A stretch of 26,111 nucleotides of DNA, from positions 5,430 to 31,540 of the forward strand of contig QKYT01000248.1 of assembly GCA_003550305.1 (NCBI GenBank), given 5' to 3'. A model generated the notes under the pieces. It was not told where the DNA came from and ran no database searches. It saw only the letters and a list, made by a program, of their open reading frames with translations. Below, piece by piece: positions 1 through 9,344 of the stretch; the first letter of the stretch is position 1; each line of letters begins with the position of its first letter. The DNA comes from Glomus cerebriforme. Its lineage: Eukaryota > Glomeromycota > Glomeromycetes > Glomerales > Glomeraceae. The position numbers were made by a program, and so were the translations under genes.

Positions 1-558
1 AGACCAAGGTTTAATATTAAAGTACCCCAATTGATTGTACATTTAATTAAAAATTGTTTAGATGCAGATCCATTAAATTGACCACCAGCAAGTAAATTGA
101 AGGATATTTTATCAGTATGGTGTAATGAAATTGATTATTATGAATCAGAAATAAAAAAACAAATTGAGGAAGCAGATGAAATCAATAATAAATTACAAAC
201 TAATATTCCTTCTACTAATTTACCATATAAAACACATTCTAAAGCTATTTATACAAGTAGATTATTTAATTTTAATAATCTTCCTGAACCAAAAAATTCA
301 GATGATTATTATAATCAATATGATAATATTATAAGCACGAAATATTCAGGTAAATAATCTTCTATTTATTCAAAAAAAAATTTTTTTTCTTAGGAAAAAA
401 AGTAATAAATTTTGTTTTATTAAATAGAATCTATCCGAATTGATTTTACTCAATTGAAAATTAATGATGGTAAATTTTTTTTACTAAATTAAACTTTGTT
501 TATGCTGAAAAATTATTTTTAATTTATAATTCTATTTTTTTTTTTAGATCAAATTTAG
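1..558 (+). pseudogene. 3' end of a TKL-type protein kinase gene with an in-frame stop; truncated by the window edge
   Basis: Reading from base 1 gives the end of a kinase C-lobe, RPRFNIKVPQLIVHL, continuing to the helix usually ending NRP. Here the Arg codon is TGA at 79-81 (paralogs at 10990 and 26018 have CGT), so the frame is broken, most simply by C to T. After it the tail stays open: a charged helix (EADEINNKL), then the motif EAIYTSR-type (here KAIYTSRLFNF), then NLPEPKNSDDYY. Homology with the copy at 25508-26111 shows that the apparent stop at 355-357 lies in an intron. Likely splicing is exon to 349, intron 350-427, exon 428-469, intron 470-547, exon 548-558, giving the tail ESIRIDFTQLKINDD then a stop. 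Either a recent pseudogene or a sequencing error at one base. The N-terminal part lies outside the window. Confidence 0.75.
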
Positions 559-860
559 AAAATAAATTATCAATTTCTTAATTATATTTTTTCATTCAAA
601 TTTTTTTATTTAAAATCTGCTTTTTATTTTATTAAATAAAATTTATTTATTTATTTTATGATTAATTGCTATAAGTGAACTAGTAAAGTTATTATGATTT
701 ATAACATTTTAATATAACAGATAGTAAATTTTAACCAATATTTTATTACTTTCATTAATATTAACTATAAATTTCTAATTATAAACAAATAAAAACTATA
801 ACTACCTATTGATACTATATATTATTTAATTTTTTTTATATGTATATATCGTAGCTTATT
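559..860. other. AT-rich intergenic sequence, no gene seen
   Basis: No open frame, tRNA-like or repeat structure could be supported. It separates the broken kinase tail from the ACCGGTT-rich tract. Confidence 0.5.
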
Positions 861-1015
861 TCTGGAATATTTGCGACCGGTTTAATATAAACGGTTAATC
901 GTTGCAACCGGTTTTAATATGACGAACCTCGAACCGGTTATAATCCAAACCGATTAAATCTAGTTATAAATCCGATATCCGATACCAGTTCTAAACTCTA
1001 CTACTCTAGGTAAAC
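861..1015. repeat. ACCGGTT-rich repeat tract upstream of the kinase pseudogene
   Basis: The palindrome-like word ACCGGTT or close variants (ACGGTTAA, AACCGATT) recur about five times between roughly 875 and 955, in both orientations, in otherwise AT-rich DNA. The same word dominates the MITE at 1333-1518, so this is probably a decayed member of the same or a related element family. No terminal repeats or target duplication could be defined here. Confidence 0.5.
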
Positions 1016-1123
1016 ATTCAATATTTCACCACATAAATTTGTGCCGATTATTATGTCAGTCGATCACAATCATATAAAGTAGAAATTTTTAATTTTTTCT
1101 TCTTTAATCGAAATAGTATAATT

Positions 1124-2769
1124 ATGTCATTTCAAGACGATAATTTAAGCAAATGTGAAAAATGTGGTAAAGAATATACAGAAATGGATTATAAATGGTG
1201 TAAACCATGTCAAATAGATAATTTAAAAAAAAATTTGCTAATTGAACTAGTGGAAATGAAAAAATTGAAACGTTTATTTAAGAAATGCAACTAAAATTGT
1301 TGAACATGATGATATAATAATAGTTGAATGTAAAGCTTGGTAGTTAACCAACTCTTTAACCGGTTAATTAACTGGTTAAACTTAATTCTGGTCGGCATTA
1401 GGATTTGACCGGAATTAACATGTTAAAAAAAATTTCAAATTTTGTTTTTATAATCGTGAAAAATTACATATGAATTTATCAAAAAATTAACCGGTTAGCC
1501 TTAACCGGTTCCAAGCTTTAGTCATATAATCAATTTAATTATATTAAAGAAATAGGTAAAGGTGGTTTCGTTACACATTTAGCAATATGGAAGGATGGTC
1601 CATTAAAATATAATTTTTATAGTAAAAAGGAATATCAAAGGTTTGACAGTCAAAAAATTGCTTTAAAATGCTTACATGACTCTCAAAACACTACCGATGA
1701 ATTTTTAAATGAGGTTTGTAATTTTTTTTATAAATTATTTTATTAATTACTATTTAAATGCAATAATATATTTTTTATTCATGGTTTAATAGGTTAAAGT
1801 ATATTTAATTAAAGATATCGACAATATTCTACAAATCTATGGAATATCTCAAAATCCAGATACAAAAGATTACTAAATATGCGAAAGGTGGAGATTTGTA
1901 TTATTATTTTAATAAAAGTAGAGTTAAATTGGAAATAAAATTTATTTATTGTTAGGAATTATTATTAATGGTCTTAAAAATATTCACAAAAAACAGATGG
2001 TTTATCGTGATTTTCATATAGGAAATATATTAAGCATTTATACTTTACTTTCATATGAGAATGCAATATGCATTTCAGATATGGGATTATGTGGGATTAT
2101 GTGGAGAAGCTGGTATTGTAAATGAAACCAAAGTTTATGGAGTTATGCCTTATGTAGCTTCTGAAGTGTTAAAAGGAAAACCTTATACTAAAGCAGCTGA
2201 TATTTATAGTTTTGGCATGATCATGTATTTTATAGCAACCGGAAAACAACCTTTTGCAAATTTTGCACATGACCAATATTTAATACTAAAAATATGTAAT
2301 GGAATTAGACCCGAAATAAATAAGGCAGAAATACCAAAATGTTATATTGACTGATGGAAAAATGTTGGGATTCAAATCCAGATAATAGACCAACTGCTAT
2401 TGATGTGGAAAGATTGATCAAATTATTCAAAAATTCATATCGGAATAAGATTATTAAGCATAAAGATGAGAAATTTGATGAGGAAATAAATAAACAATTC
2501 GATGAAGTAGAAAAATATATAAAAGCAAATCCTCAGTTTATTGAAAATAATACTCATACACATGCTTATTATTCATCTAGATTACTTAAAATCCATTTAC
2601 TAAAGATCCTCCAAAATATGATAACGATAATATTAATAATGATACGGTAGAAATCATTGATTTTACAAAGTAAGTTACTTTCTGTTATTATATTATATTG
2701 TTTTTTTTTTAATTAAGGAATTTATTAAAGTTTGATTATTCTATTAGGTCATCAATAAATAATGAATAA
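1124..2769 (+). pseudogene. Full-length TKL-type kinase pseudogene, interrupted by a MITE and several frameshifts
   Basis: Starts at ATG 1124 with MSFQDDNLSK and a zinc ribbon of the form C-x2-C...W-C-x2-C, as in the intact gene at 20910. Inside the zinc-ribbon exon there is a base loss in an A run near 1225, then stops where the paralog has Trp and Gln codons. A 186-bp MITE sits at 1333-1518. The glycine loop (IGKGG) resumes near 1555, with the lysine motif IALKC. A phase-0 intron at 1714-1792 matches the paralogs. Next come a roughly 11-nt deletion near 1878, small indels near 1940, a catalytic loop read as YRDFHIGN, a 10-nt tandem duplication (GGATTATGTG twice) near 2083-2102, and one base lost near 2354. 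The last intron is 2670-2747, with a stop at 2767-2769. All key kinase segments are recognisable but no continuous frame exists, so it cannot make a full kinase. Confidence 0.9.
1333..1518. mobile_element. MITE with TA target duplication (Tc1/mariner-like size class), inserted in the kinase pseudogene
   Basis: Ends are AAGCTTGG at 1333 and CCAAGCTT at 1511-1518, perfect inverted repeats. A second inverted block, TAACCGGTTAATT, lies further in on both sides. The element is flanked by TA at 1331-1332 and 1519-1520. Removing it plus one TA brings the flanking kinase sequence back into line with the paralog at 21640-21665, which defines the insertion point. It is 186 bp and non-coding. TA duplication fits the Tc1/mariner superfamily, but the short ends do not prove that assignment. 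Confidence 0.8.
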
Positions 2770-2830
2770 ATGAATAACTCGCGGTTTTAACTTTTTTATT
2801 AAACAATTCATTACTTATATAATTATTGTA

Positions 2831-3117
2831 AATTAGTTATTTGTTTAACACTGATTATAACTGAAAATATAATTAAATAATTTTTCTTTACATAAATAAA
2901 ATCAGTTTATAATTGAACCAATAAATAAATAATACTTTTAAAATTTTTAATAAAATGGTTAATTTTATATGGCATTGATTATATCATCATGTCTCACTTC
3001 CAGCGCTTCAGTTAGCAAAAACTTTTTTTTTTAAATTATCTATCACATTTGTTTAAATAGTCATAATGACATTATACTAATTCGTTTTTAAATTTCCAAA
3101 AAAAATTAACTTTCTAC
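2831..3117 (+). repeat. Dispersed 3'-flank repeat (copy A)
   Basis: Begins TTAGTTATTTGTTTAACA and runs through AAATAAAATCAGTTT, with further similarity to about 3117. A longer copy lies at 15492-15747 and a short one at 22952-23032. Copies A and C both sit just downstream of a related kinase's last exon, so this is shared duplicated 3' flank rather than an independent element. Confidence 0.65.
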
Positions 3118-3187
3118 TTTAATGATTGTGATCGATTGCAATATACAATATTTTTAATGATCATAAAACACCTATCATAAATTAGTA

Positions 3188-3360
3188 ATACCAATTCTTC
3201 ATCATTAAATTTAGTATTATGGTATTTCATTATACCTACAATTGCTTCTTCCAATATAATTTAAAATTATTAAGAAGATTTAATTCATTATAATCATCTA
3301 TATTAATTCTTACCAAACAATTATGATAATTTTCAAAAAATCTTTTAACATTACTAAACA
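3188..3360 (-). pseudogene. Fragment of an F-box/LRR gene 3' region
   Basis: Reading the minus strand, the stretch matches the last coding part of the intact F-box gene at 16694-18232, roughly 16744-16925. Shared landmarks are the segments encoding KFNDEEL, the preceding YYTKF-like stretch, and the NYLIRINI-like leucine-rich part. Small indels destroy the frame, and everything upstream of this (F-box and most LRRs) is missing. No start codon, F-box or continuous frame remains. It lies directly after the 3'-flank repeat, the same order as on the 15.5-16.9 kb side. Confidence 0.75.
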
Positions 3361-3859
3361 ATTACTAACAAGAGGTTTATATTATTTGATTTTCATCATG
3401 ACTAATTTTAAAATAATCGTATAAAAAATTATATAGAATTGGCTCTATTATTTAATATATGAATTATATGAATGACACAACCAATCCAGAGCAAAATAAA
3501 GTAATTTACGTAAATGCCACGTTTATAATGAGCGTAATTCATATATATTGTATATTATTTAATTTAAACTTAATTCATATACTGTACTTTCATGCACATA
3601 AAAGTATAAAGGTTTGATGTGATAGATGACAAACTTTTATAATACTTTTGCACTTGGAATTTTTTATATAAATTGACAAAACGATAAGAGCAGTTCTTAA
3701 TTTTCAAAATACATATTATTACTTGGTAACAGAAACAAAGAAACGTACCGTTGTTACATTTATGACAAGAAAGAAAACATTCTAAGCTCATGATTGATTT
3801 ATAGTAATAGTGCTTATAATTGAAAATATTTTTATATATTGTCTTTTAGAATTTAAATA
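3361..3859. other. AT-rich intergenic sequence, no gene seen
   Basis: A 73-codon minus-strand frame at 3570-3791 has no recognisable domain and ordinary AT-rich composition; I do not call it. Two AATTCATATAT-like words around 3460 and 3538 are imperfectly inverted. Confidence 0.45.
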
Positions 3860-4043
3860 CAGTCGTCCCCCTCTATAAGCACCCCTGTTTAGTCACACCC
3901 CCCTTATAAGCACATTTATGCTTGGTCCAAGTTACTAATAATATTATTAAAAAAACCTCCTCTATANTCACATCATATAGGTTTTTTATAATCACACCTT
4001 TTTTTTTCAGTCCCGGGGGTGTGATTATATAGGGGGACGACTG
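3860..4043. mobile_element. MITE with long inverted repeats and TA target duplication (pogo/Tigger-like)
   Basis: The left end is CAGTCGTCCCCCTCTATAA. The right end, reversed, is CAGTCGTCCCCCTATATAA, so about 18 of 19 terminal bases match. Similarity continues inward (AGCACCCC versus TCACACCCCC). TA lies on both sides (3858-3859 and 4044-4045). At 184 bp it has no coding capacity. CAGT-type ends with a TA duplication are typical of pogo/Tigger relatives, inferred from end sequence only. The GC-rich ends stand out sharply from the AT-rich surroundings. One ambiguous base lies at 3967. Confidence 0.85.
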
Positions 4044-4324
4044 TAATACATAATGATAAAATTTTGTCAAAATAAAATCAGATTTATTATGAATAAAATA
4101 CAATTCCTATCAAAAAAAGTACATTTCAAAAATATAAATAAAAATAAGTTATATAACAAAATAAAATAAAGAAAATGTGACAAGATGAATTCTAAATGGA
4201 CTATGACAATAACTTTGCAAAAATATGGCATTGCTATAATCGATTATTCTTTATGTTCATTGCAAATCTTAACATGTTTTCCTTATTTTTAAAAAATAAT
4301 AAATAAACACAATTTATAATAATT

Positions 4325-4617
4325 ACAATAATTACAGCTATATTTAACAGACAAATAAATTTTTACTTACTATTATCTTGAGTTTCATCTTCAATCTTCC
4401 GCTTTCCTGAAGGATTTATACCTAAAACAAATTTACTTAACGGGCCACTGATATAATAATGCCAAGTATTTAAAATTTAGATAATTGAAACGATTATTAA
4501 TAATTTTATTAAAAAATTTCTTGTATTTATATTCTTTCCTACCTTTGACTATTAGTACCATTAATGTCAAACTCATATTCTTTCGTCATATATTCTAAAA
4601 AATGAGATGAAAAAAAA
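4325..4617 (-). pseudogene. Second tandem copy of the kinase terminal exons (downstream copy)
   Basis: This block is a direct duplicate of 4733-5003, downstream of the minus-strand kinase. On the minus strand it has an acceptor-like end at 4595, an exon-like stretch 4594-4543 reading EYMTKEYEFDINGTNSQ, a donor at 4542, an acceptor at 4422, and a terminal exon 4421-4363 reading GINPSGKRKIED then a stop. Exon and intron boundaries match the upstream copy, with scattered substitutions and a 15-nt insertion. It could be a relic or an alternative terminal exon set; RNA data would decide. Confidence 0.65.
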
Positions 4618-4767
4618 TTAATGAAATATTTTTTTTTATTATAATAATATAATTAATATTAAAAGTATTATTAAAGTCATTTACTATATCGTATGTAATT
4701 TGATTAAAAAAAAATAGGTAAACAAGTTTATAATAATTACAGCTATACCCAACAGACAAATAAATTT

Positions 4768-7139
4768 TTAATTACTATTATCTTGAGTTTTATCTTCAAT
4801 CTTCCGTTTTCCTGAAGGATTTATACCTAAAACAAATTTACTTAACGGGCCATTAATATAATAATGCCAAATATTTAAATTTTGAATAAATGAAATGATT
4901 GTTAATAATTTTATTAAACATTTTCATGTATTTATATTTTTTATTACCTTAGACTACTACTAATATCACTTATGTCAAGCTCATATTCTAAAAAAATGAG
5001 ACAATATTAGTAAATTATTTAACATAGTTAAATTCAATAAAATTACCTTCATTATTTTTTAATTCTCCAATTAATGTTTCATGTTTATTATCTAAAAGGT
5101 TGATATATTAATAAAATATTATTAAAATTTATGTAAAAGCAATATTATGTTGTAGTACATACTTTGCTTTACATTAAATGAATATTTAGAAATCAAAGAA
5201 CTTAATGGTCTACTCGTATAAATAGCACCAGAACAAGTATTTTCACTAAATTGAGGACCAAGCATCTTTAATTTTATTAATTCTAATCGTATTTCTTCAG
5301 CTTGATTAAACTGATTAACATCATTTTCCATATTTGACCAAAGGTTAAGCATTTCACAGATTTCTTTCGCCAAAGGTCTCTTTTTAGGATCAGGATTCCA
5401 ACATTTTTTCATCAAATTAGCAAAATATTCAGGAGTGTCATTTGTAATTTCAGGTCGTTTTCCGTCAATAATTTCATAAATTAAANCAACATCATGATCA
5501 ACATTAGCAAAGGGTTTACAACCAGTTGTTAATTCCCACATGATCATACCCATACTGTAAACATCAGATGCCTTTGAAAACGTGACTCCTCCAAATATTT
5601 CTGGAGCAATATATGGTATCACTCCATATATTTCATTATTTGTAATATTATATGCAGGTTGTGTTAATCCTAAATCTCCAATTAAATATTGGTCTATTTT
5701 ATATGATTGATTTGATTTATCCTCAATTATGTCAACCAATATATTTCCGCTATGAAAATCTCGATGTATGAAGTCCTTCTCATGAATAGCTTGAAGTCTT
5801 AAGATAAACGAAGTTATTAATTATTAGTAAAATTAAATAACTTTGCATAGGAAATTATAAATACCCATCTGAAATTCTCCATAAAATATGTAATTTTTTT
5901 TCCATGTAATATTGTTAAAATTATTTAGCAAGTAATTATGTAAATCACCTCCATTTGCGTATTTCATAATAAACATAAATTTTTGTGATAAAGGATCTTT
6001 TGTAATACCATGACATTTAATAATATATTCGAATTTCTCATCATAACATTGATGAAGTGATTTTATCTAAATCATAAAAATTATTAAAATGAATCTATAA
6101 TGAATATTCAAAGTATAAATTAGGAATAGAATGTTACCTCGTTGAAAAAATATTCACTGCTGAAGTCATAAAATTTTTTTATAGCAACAATATTTCCATT
6201 AATGAAAGCTTTGTAAATAATACTTGTTCCTCCTTTTGCTATTTCTTCTAAATCTTTAATATGTGAGTATGGAATAAGTTTAATTATTCCTAGTACTGAT
6301 GATTCTGAAAAGAAAGTAACATTATAAATATTTAATATATTATCACCGATCTTGGTAATTTGATTAATATAGAATTTTGTAAAATGGGACAACTTGTAGT
6401 ATAAATAAGTTTCACTAGTAATAGATGATATTCTTTCACATTTTTTGCATTGAGATCGATCTGCAATCCCAAAAATAATATTTGTTATCAAACAATATTT
6501 ACACCCAACATAAATTATAATGCAATTTGAACACCATTTTTGACAATTGGATTTAAATTTCAAGAATTGATTACAAACTATGCATTGATTATTCGCATCC
6601 CACCATGGTAAATAAAGAATCGGAATAGATTTTCCAGCAAAAATTGATTCTATCCATCCAGAAGAAACTTGATAACAATTTGAACACAATCTAAACTTTA
6701 TATCTTCTGATTTGTAAATTAATTTTCCACATAATTTACAATTTTTTTCATTGTTGATAATTCCTTGACAATTCTTATAAAGCATAGATTTTGTAATTAT
6801 TTGATTAAAGTGTGAAACTTCAGAGCAATTTTCACACCATTCTTGAATATTTTGTGTACAAAAATTTATTTTAATTGGTTTATGTTCATAACATAGAGTA
6901 TTGCATTTTGTGCTTATACATACATCTATTTCTATGCTATTAGCTGCATATTTAATATGTTGAAAAAAACAAAGTTTGCAATATTTTTGAGATAAAAGCG
7001 TTACAGAATAATAATTTCTACAATAAATACATTTTTCATCATTTATATTGAAAGCAATAAATAGATTTATTAAAGGGCTAGGTTTTAATTTTGGCGTTGG
7101 ATTAAAAGGGTTTTCGTTAAAAATAGTTACGGGTTCCAT
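4768..7139 (-). CDS. TKL-type protein kinase with a multi-CxxC zinc-binding N-terminus; probable one-base frameshift
   Basis: Predicted cytosolic Ser/Thr or dual-specificity kinase. It starts at ATG 7139 (MEPVTIFNEN). Residues 37-234 hold about nine C-x2-C pairs (37/40, 54/57, 102/105, 134/137, 152/155, 186/189, 203/206, 213/216, 231/234), consistent with several zinc ribbons. The glycine loop IAKGGTSIIYK is at 300-310 and the lysine of VAIK at 321. Likely exons (minus strand) are 7139-6138, 6066-5865, 5797-5163, 5091-5047, 4987-4948 and 4826-4768, all GT-AG. Exon 2 is one base short: an A run (5894-5901 on plus) needs one more A to read WKKK then WRISDG. Exon 3 carries HRDFHSGN, a DLG in place of DFG, IAPE and GAIYTSR. 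The last junctions are uncertain, because phase favours a shifted site before GINPSGKRKIED. One N lies at 5486. Either a pseudogene or a homopolymer error. Confidence 0.8.
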
Positions 7140-7856
7140 CTGTTACTGTATATTTAAAAAATTGAATTTGTTAAAACAAAAAATTTGAATTTGAATGTTA
7201 TTTATAGTTTAATTTATTGTTTATCATTACTTTGTGTCCAACACGTGGATATGTGCAAGGACTGTTCCACAAAGGACTAAGCAAGTATTGGATCGTCTTG
7301 ATTTAATTCTATAAAGATTCTCTTTATATATTTCTTTTTTTCCAATAAAAAATTCCAGAAATCCATTTATTAAAACGGGAGTATTGAATTGTACGACCCA
7401 ACTAAATGCATTGTAGTTTGTAGACCTAAACTGCGGTCGGTATTCAAATGATATTGAATAAAATATTCAATATTATTTAATTTACAATAAAAGTAGTAAT
7501 AAAAATAATTTTAAAATAATAACGGCTGTAATGTGACCTTGAATTTTATCTAGGCCAATATAAATTAAATTTCTTTTACGTCTCTATTTTAAATTTACAA
7601 ACCAACAAATTTGGAAGTTTTTAAAAATCAGGAAGTAACATGTAAATTCAAAATCTGAACTCTGCATTTAAAGTTTCAAAATTTAACTAATATTGAGTAT
7701 TAGTTTTTTAGTTACGTCATACGTCAAAACTGTATAGAGTTACATCATATCATTATCAAAAGTCTGCACCTCTACATAAAATGTCTTGCTAGGACAAATT
7801 CTGCACATGTTATTTCTGAATTTAAATTGAAAAATGATAAACCAAACTTATTTTTA
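7140..7856. other. 5' flank of the minus-strand kinase; possible TATA box and a perfect hairpin
   Basis: On the minus strand, TATATAAAGA at 7330-7321 lies about 185 nt before the kinase ATG and could be a TATA element. A perfect 10-bp hairpin (ATATTGAATA, loop AAA) sits at 7451-7473. No gene is visible in the rest of this 717-nt stretch. Both calls rest on sequence alone. Confidence 0.35.
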
Positions 7857-8220
7857 CTATTCTTTCAATTTCAATTGATAACTTATAAAATAATTAAATT
7901 GTAATAAATACTTTTTAATTAAAAAAAAAAATGAAAAATAAATGTAACTTACTGTAATTCCTACTGTATTGTCATTAACATAAATTGTTTTGTTATTTCA
8001 TCATTAATTTCATTATCTTTATCCTTTGTCCAATATGAGTTCTTAAATAATATAATCAATTTTTCTAATTCAATATGTTATCTGGATTTGAATCCAACGC
8101 TTTTATTGTAACATTTTAATGCTTTTGGCTCATTTATTTTAGGACTAATTCCACTACAAATATCTAATGCTATAAATTTGGATTGTTAAAAGGAGTTGCT
8201 ACAAATTACATAATCATACG
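7857..8220 (-). pseudogene. Kinase 3'-end scrap with retained terminal intron
   Basis: Minus-strand reading in pieces matches the C-lobe of the genes at 1124 and 20910: a GMIMYFVAT-like start at 8220, PF, then ALDICSGI near 8160, KINEPKALKCY, SNPDN near 8080, and LFKNSY near 8040. Indels (including loss of the three codons before PF) and stops break it. A GTAAGTTAC donor is retained near 7955. Its intron's acceptor has decayed from TAGG to TAAG, followed by an LSI-like last exon at 7882. Nothing upstream of the C-lobe remains. One N lies at 8221. Confidence 0.75.
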
Positions 8221-9344
8221 NCATGTACCCTTCCTCTTAGATAATACATTAAATCTGGTGGTAACAAAGTTGCCGCTCATCAATTTAATTTAGTTTTATT
8301 TAAAAAGAAGCTGATTTTGATGTCTAAACATCGAAAAACCAATAAATATGTAAAAATTAATGTAAATATTTGAATCATATAAATATTTACTGTATATAAA
8401 TAAAAGAATTAAAGAAATTCAAGTTATTTAAATTCTGTGAATCAAAGTTGTTATTTTCGCTTGGCGTTGTAAAATGAAACAAAAAATTTTTGCTTATATT
8501 ATAAAGAAACATAAATTATAGATACAAAATTGATTAAATATAAACTGTAAAAATAATTTTTTAGTAAAAATAATAATTTTGAAGCCGCCATTAAATAAAA
8601 TTAGTGTCGCGTCAAAATTGAGATCTGTGATAATTCTAGCAAATATAATACCAGCAAAAGTATGTAATCAATACAGTAAGATGATAACATCCAGCACAAT
8701 ATTTTTATAGTTAAAAAAGTGACATAATTACTAAAAAATCAAATTTAAAATGTATAAATTTAGCAGAATCTTATAGAACAATCTGTTAAATATATTTGGT
8801 TCGTCACATAAATTATAGATATTTTTATTTTAGAGATACAATTATATAATATATCTATATATATGATTTTTTTTTTAAAAAAAGTTTAATAATAAATTAG
8901 AAATTTCCAGGTTTGGATCAGTTGTATCAAAATTTTTAAATAATGCAATTAACTGAAAAAAGATTCAGTAAAGCAAATTTATTTACTCGAATACTCATTC
9001 ATTCAAAAAATAGGTTATGGCTAATTAATAAATTTTATTACACTCATAATTTAATCAAACACATGATTTTCATTTTTCGCCTATGTTAAAAGTATGTGAT
9101 TGATGCCAAAAACAGATAAGGTTAGAGTAATGCAGCTAATGATTTAGATATTACACTGTATATATTAGGAAAAAAGAAAAAGAAAAAATATATAACATAT
9201 ACAACCGCCCCCTGACTAGACCCAAATCCAAACGCTTTTTCTGACAAACCTTGTTGGCGTAAAATATTTTTTTAAAAAATTTTTCCATTTTATATTAAAT
9301 AATTGTATTGTCTTTTCTGTTAAATATCCTAACTTTGTAACATA
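8221..9344. other. Long AT-rich intergenic region, no gene seen
   Basis: Contains homopolymer runs, a TATATCTATATATAT tract near 8850, and an A/G-rich stretch at 9168-9192 followed by a C-rich patch (CCGCCCCC) near 9204. These lie 130-180 nt before the ATG of the next kinase and may belong to its promoter. No coding frame or structured RNA could be supported. Confidence 0.4.

Noticed and set aside
3873..4103. 76-codon minus-strand frame
   Set aside because: Lies across the inverted-repeat MITE at 3860-4043 and reads its GC-rich ends; no domain and contains an ambiguous base.
8080..8100. Possible tRNA T-arm (GGATTTGAATCC)
   Set aside because: It is the antisense of the conserved kinase codons for DSNPDN in the scrap at 7857-8220; no acceptor or anticodon stem surrounds it.
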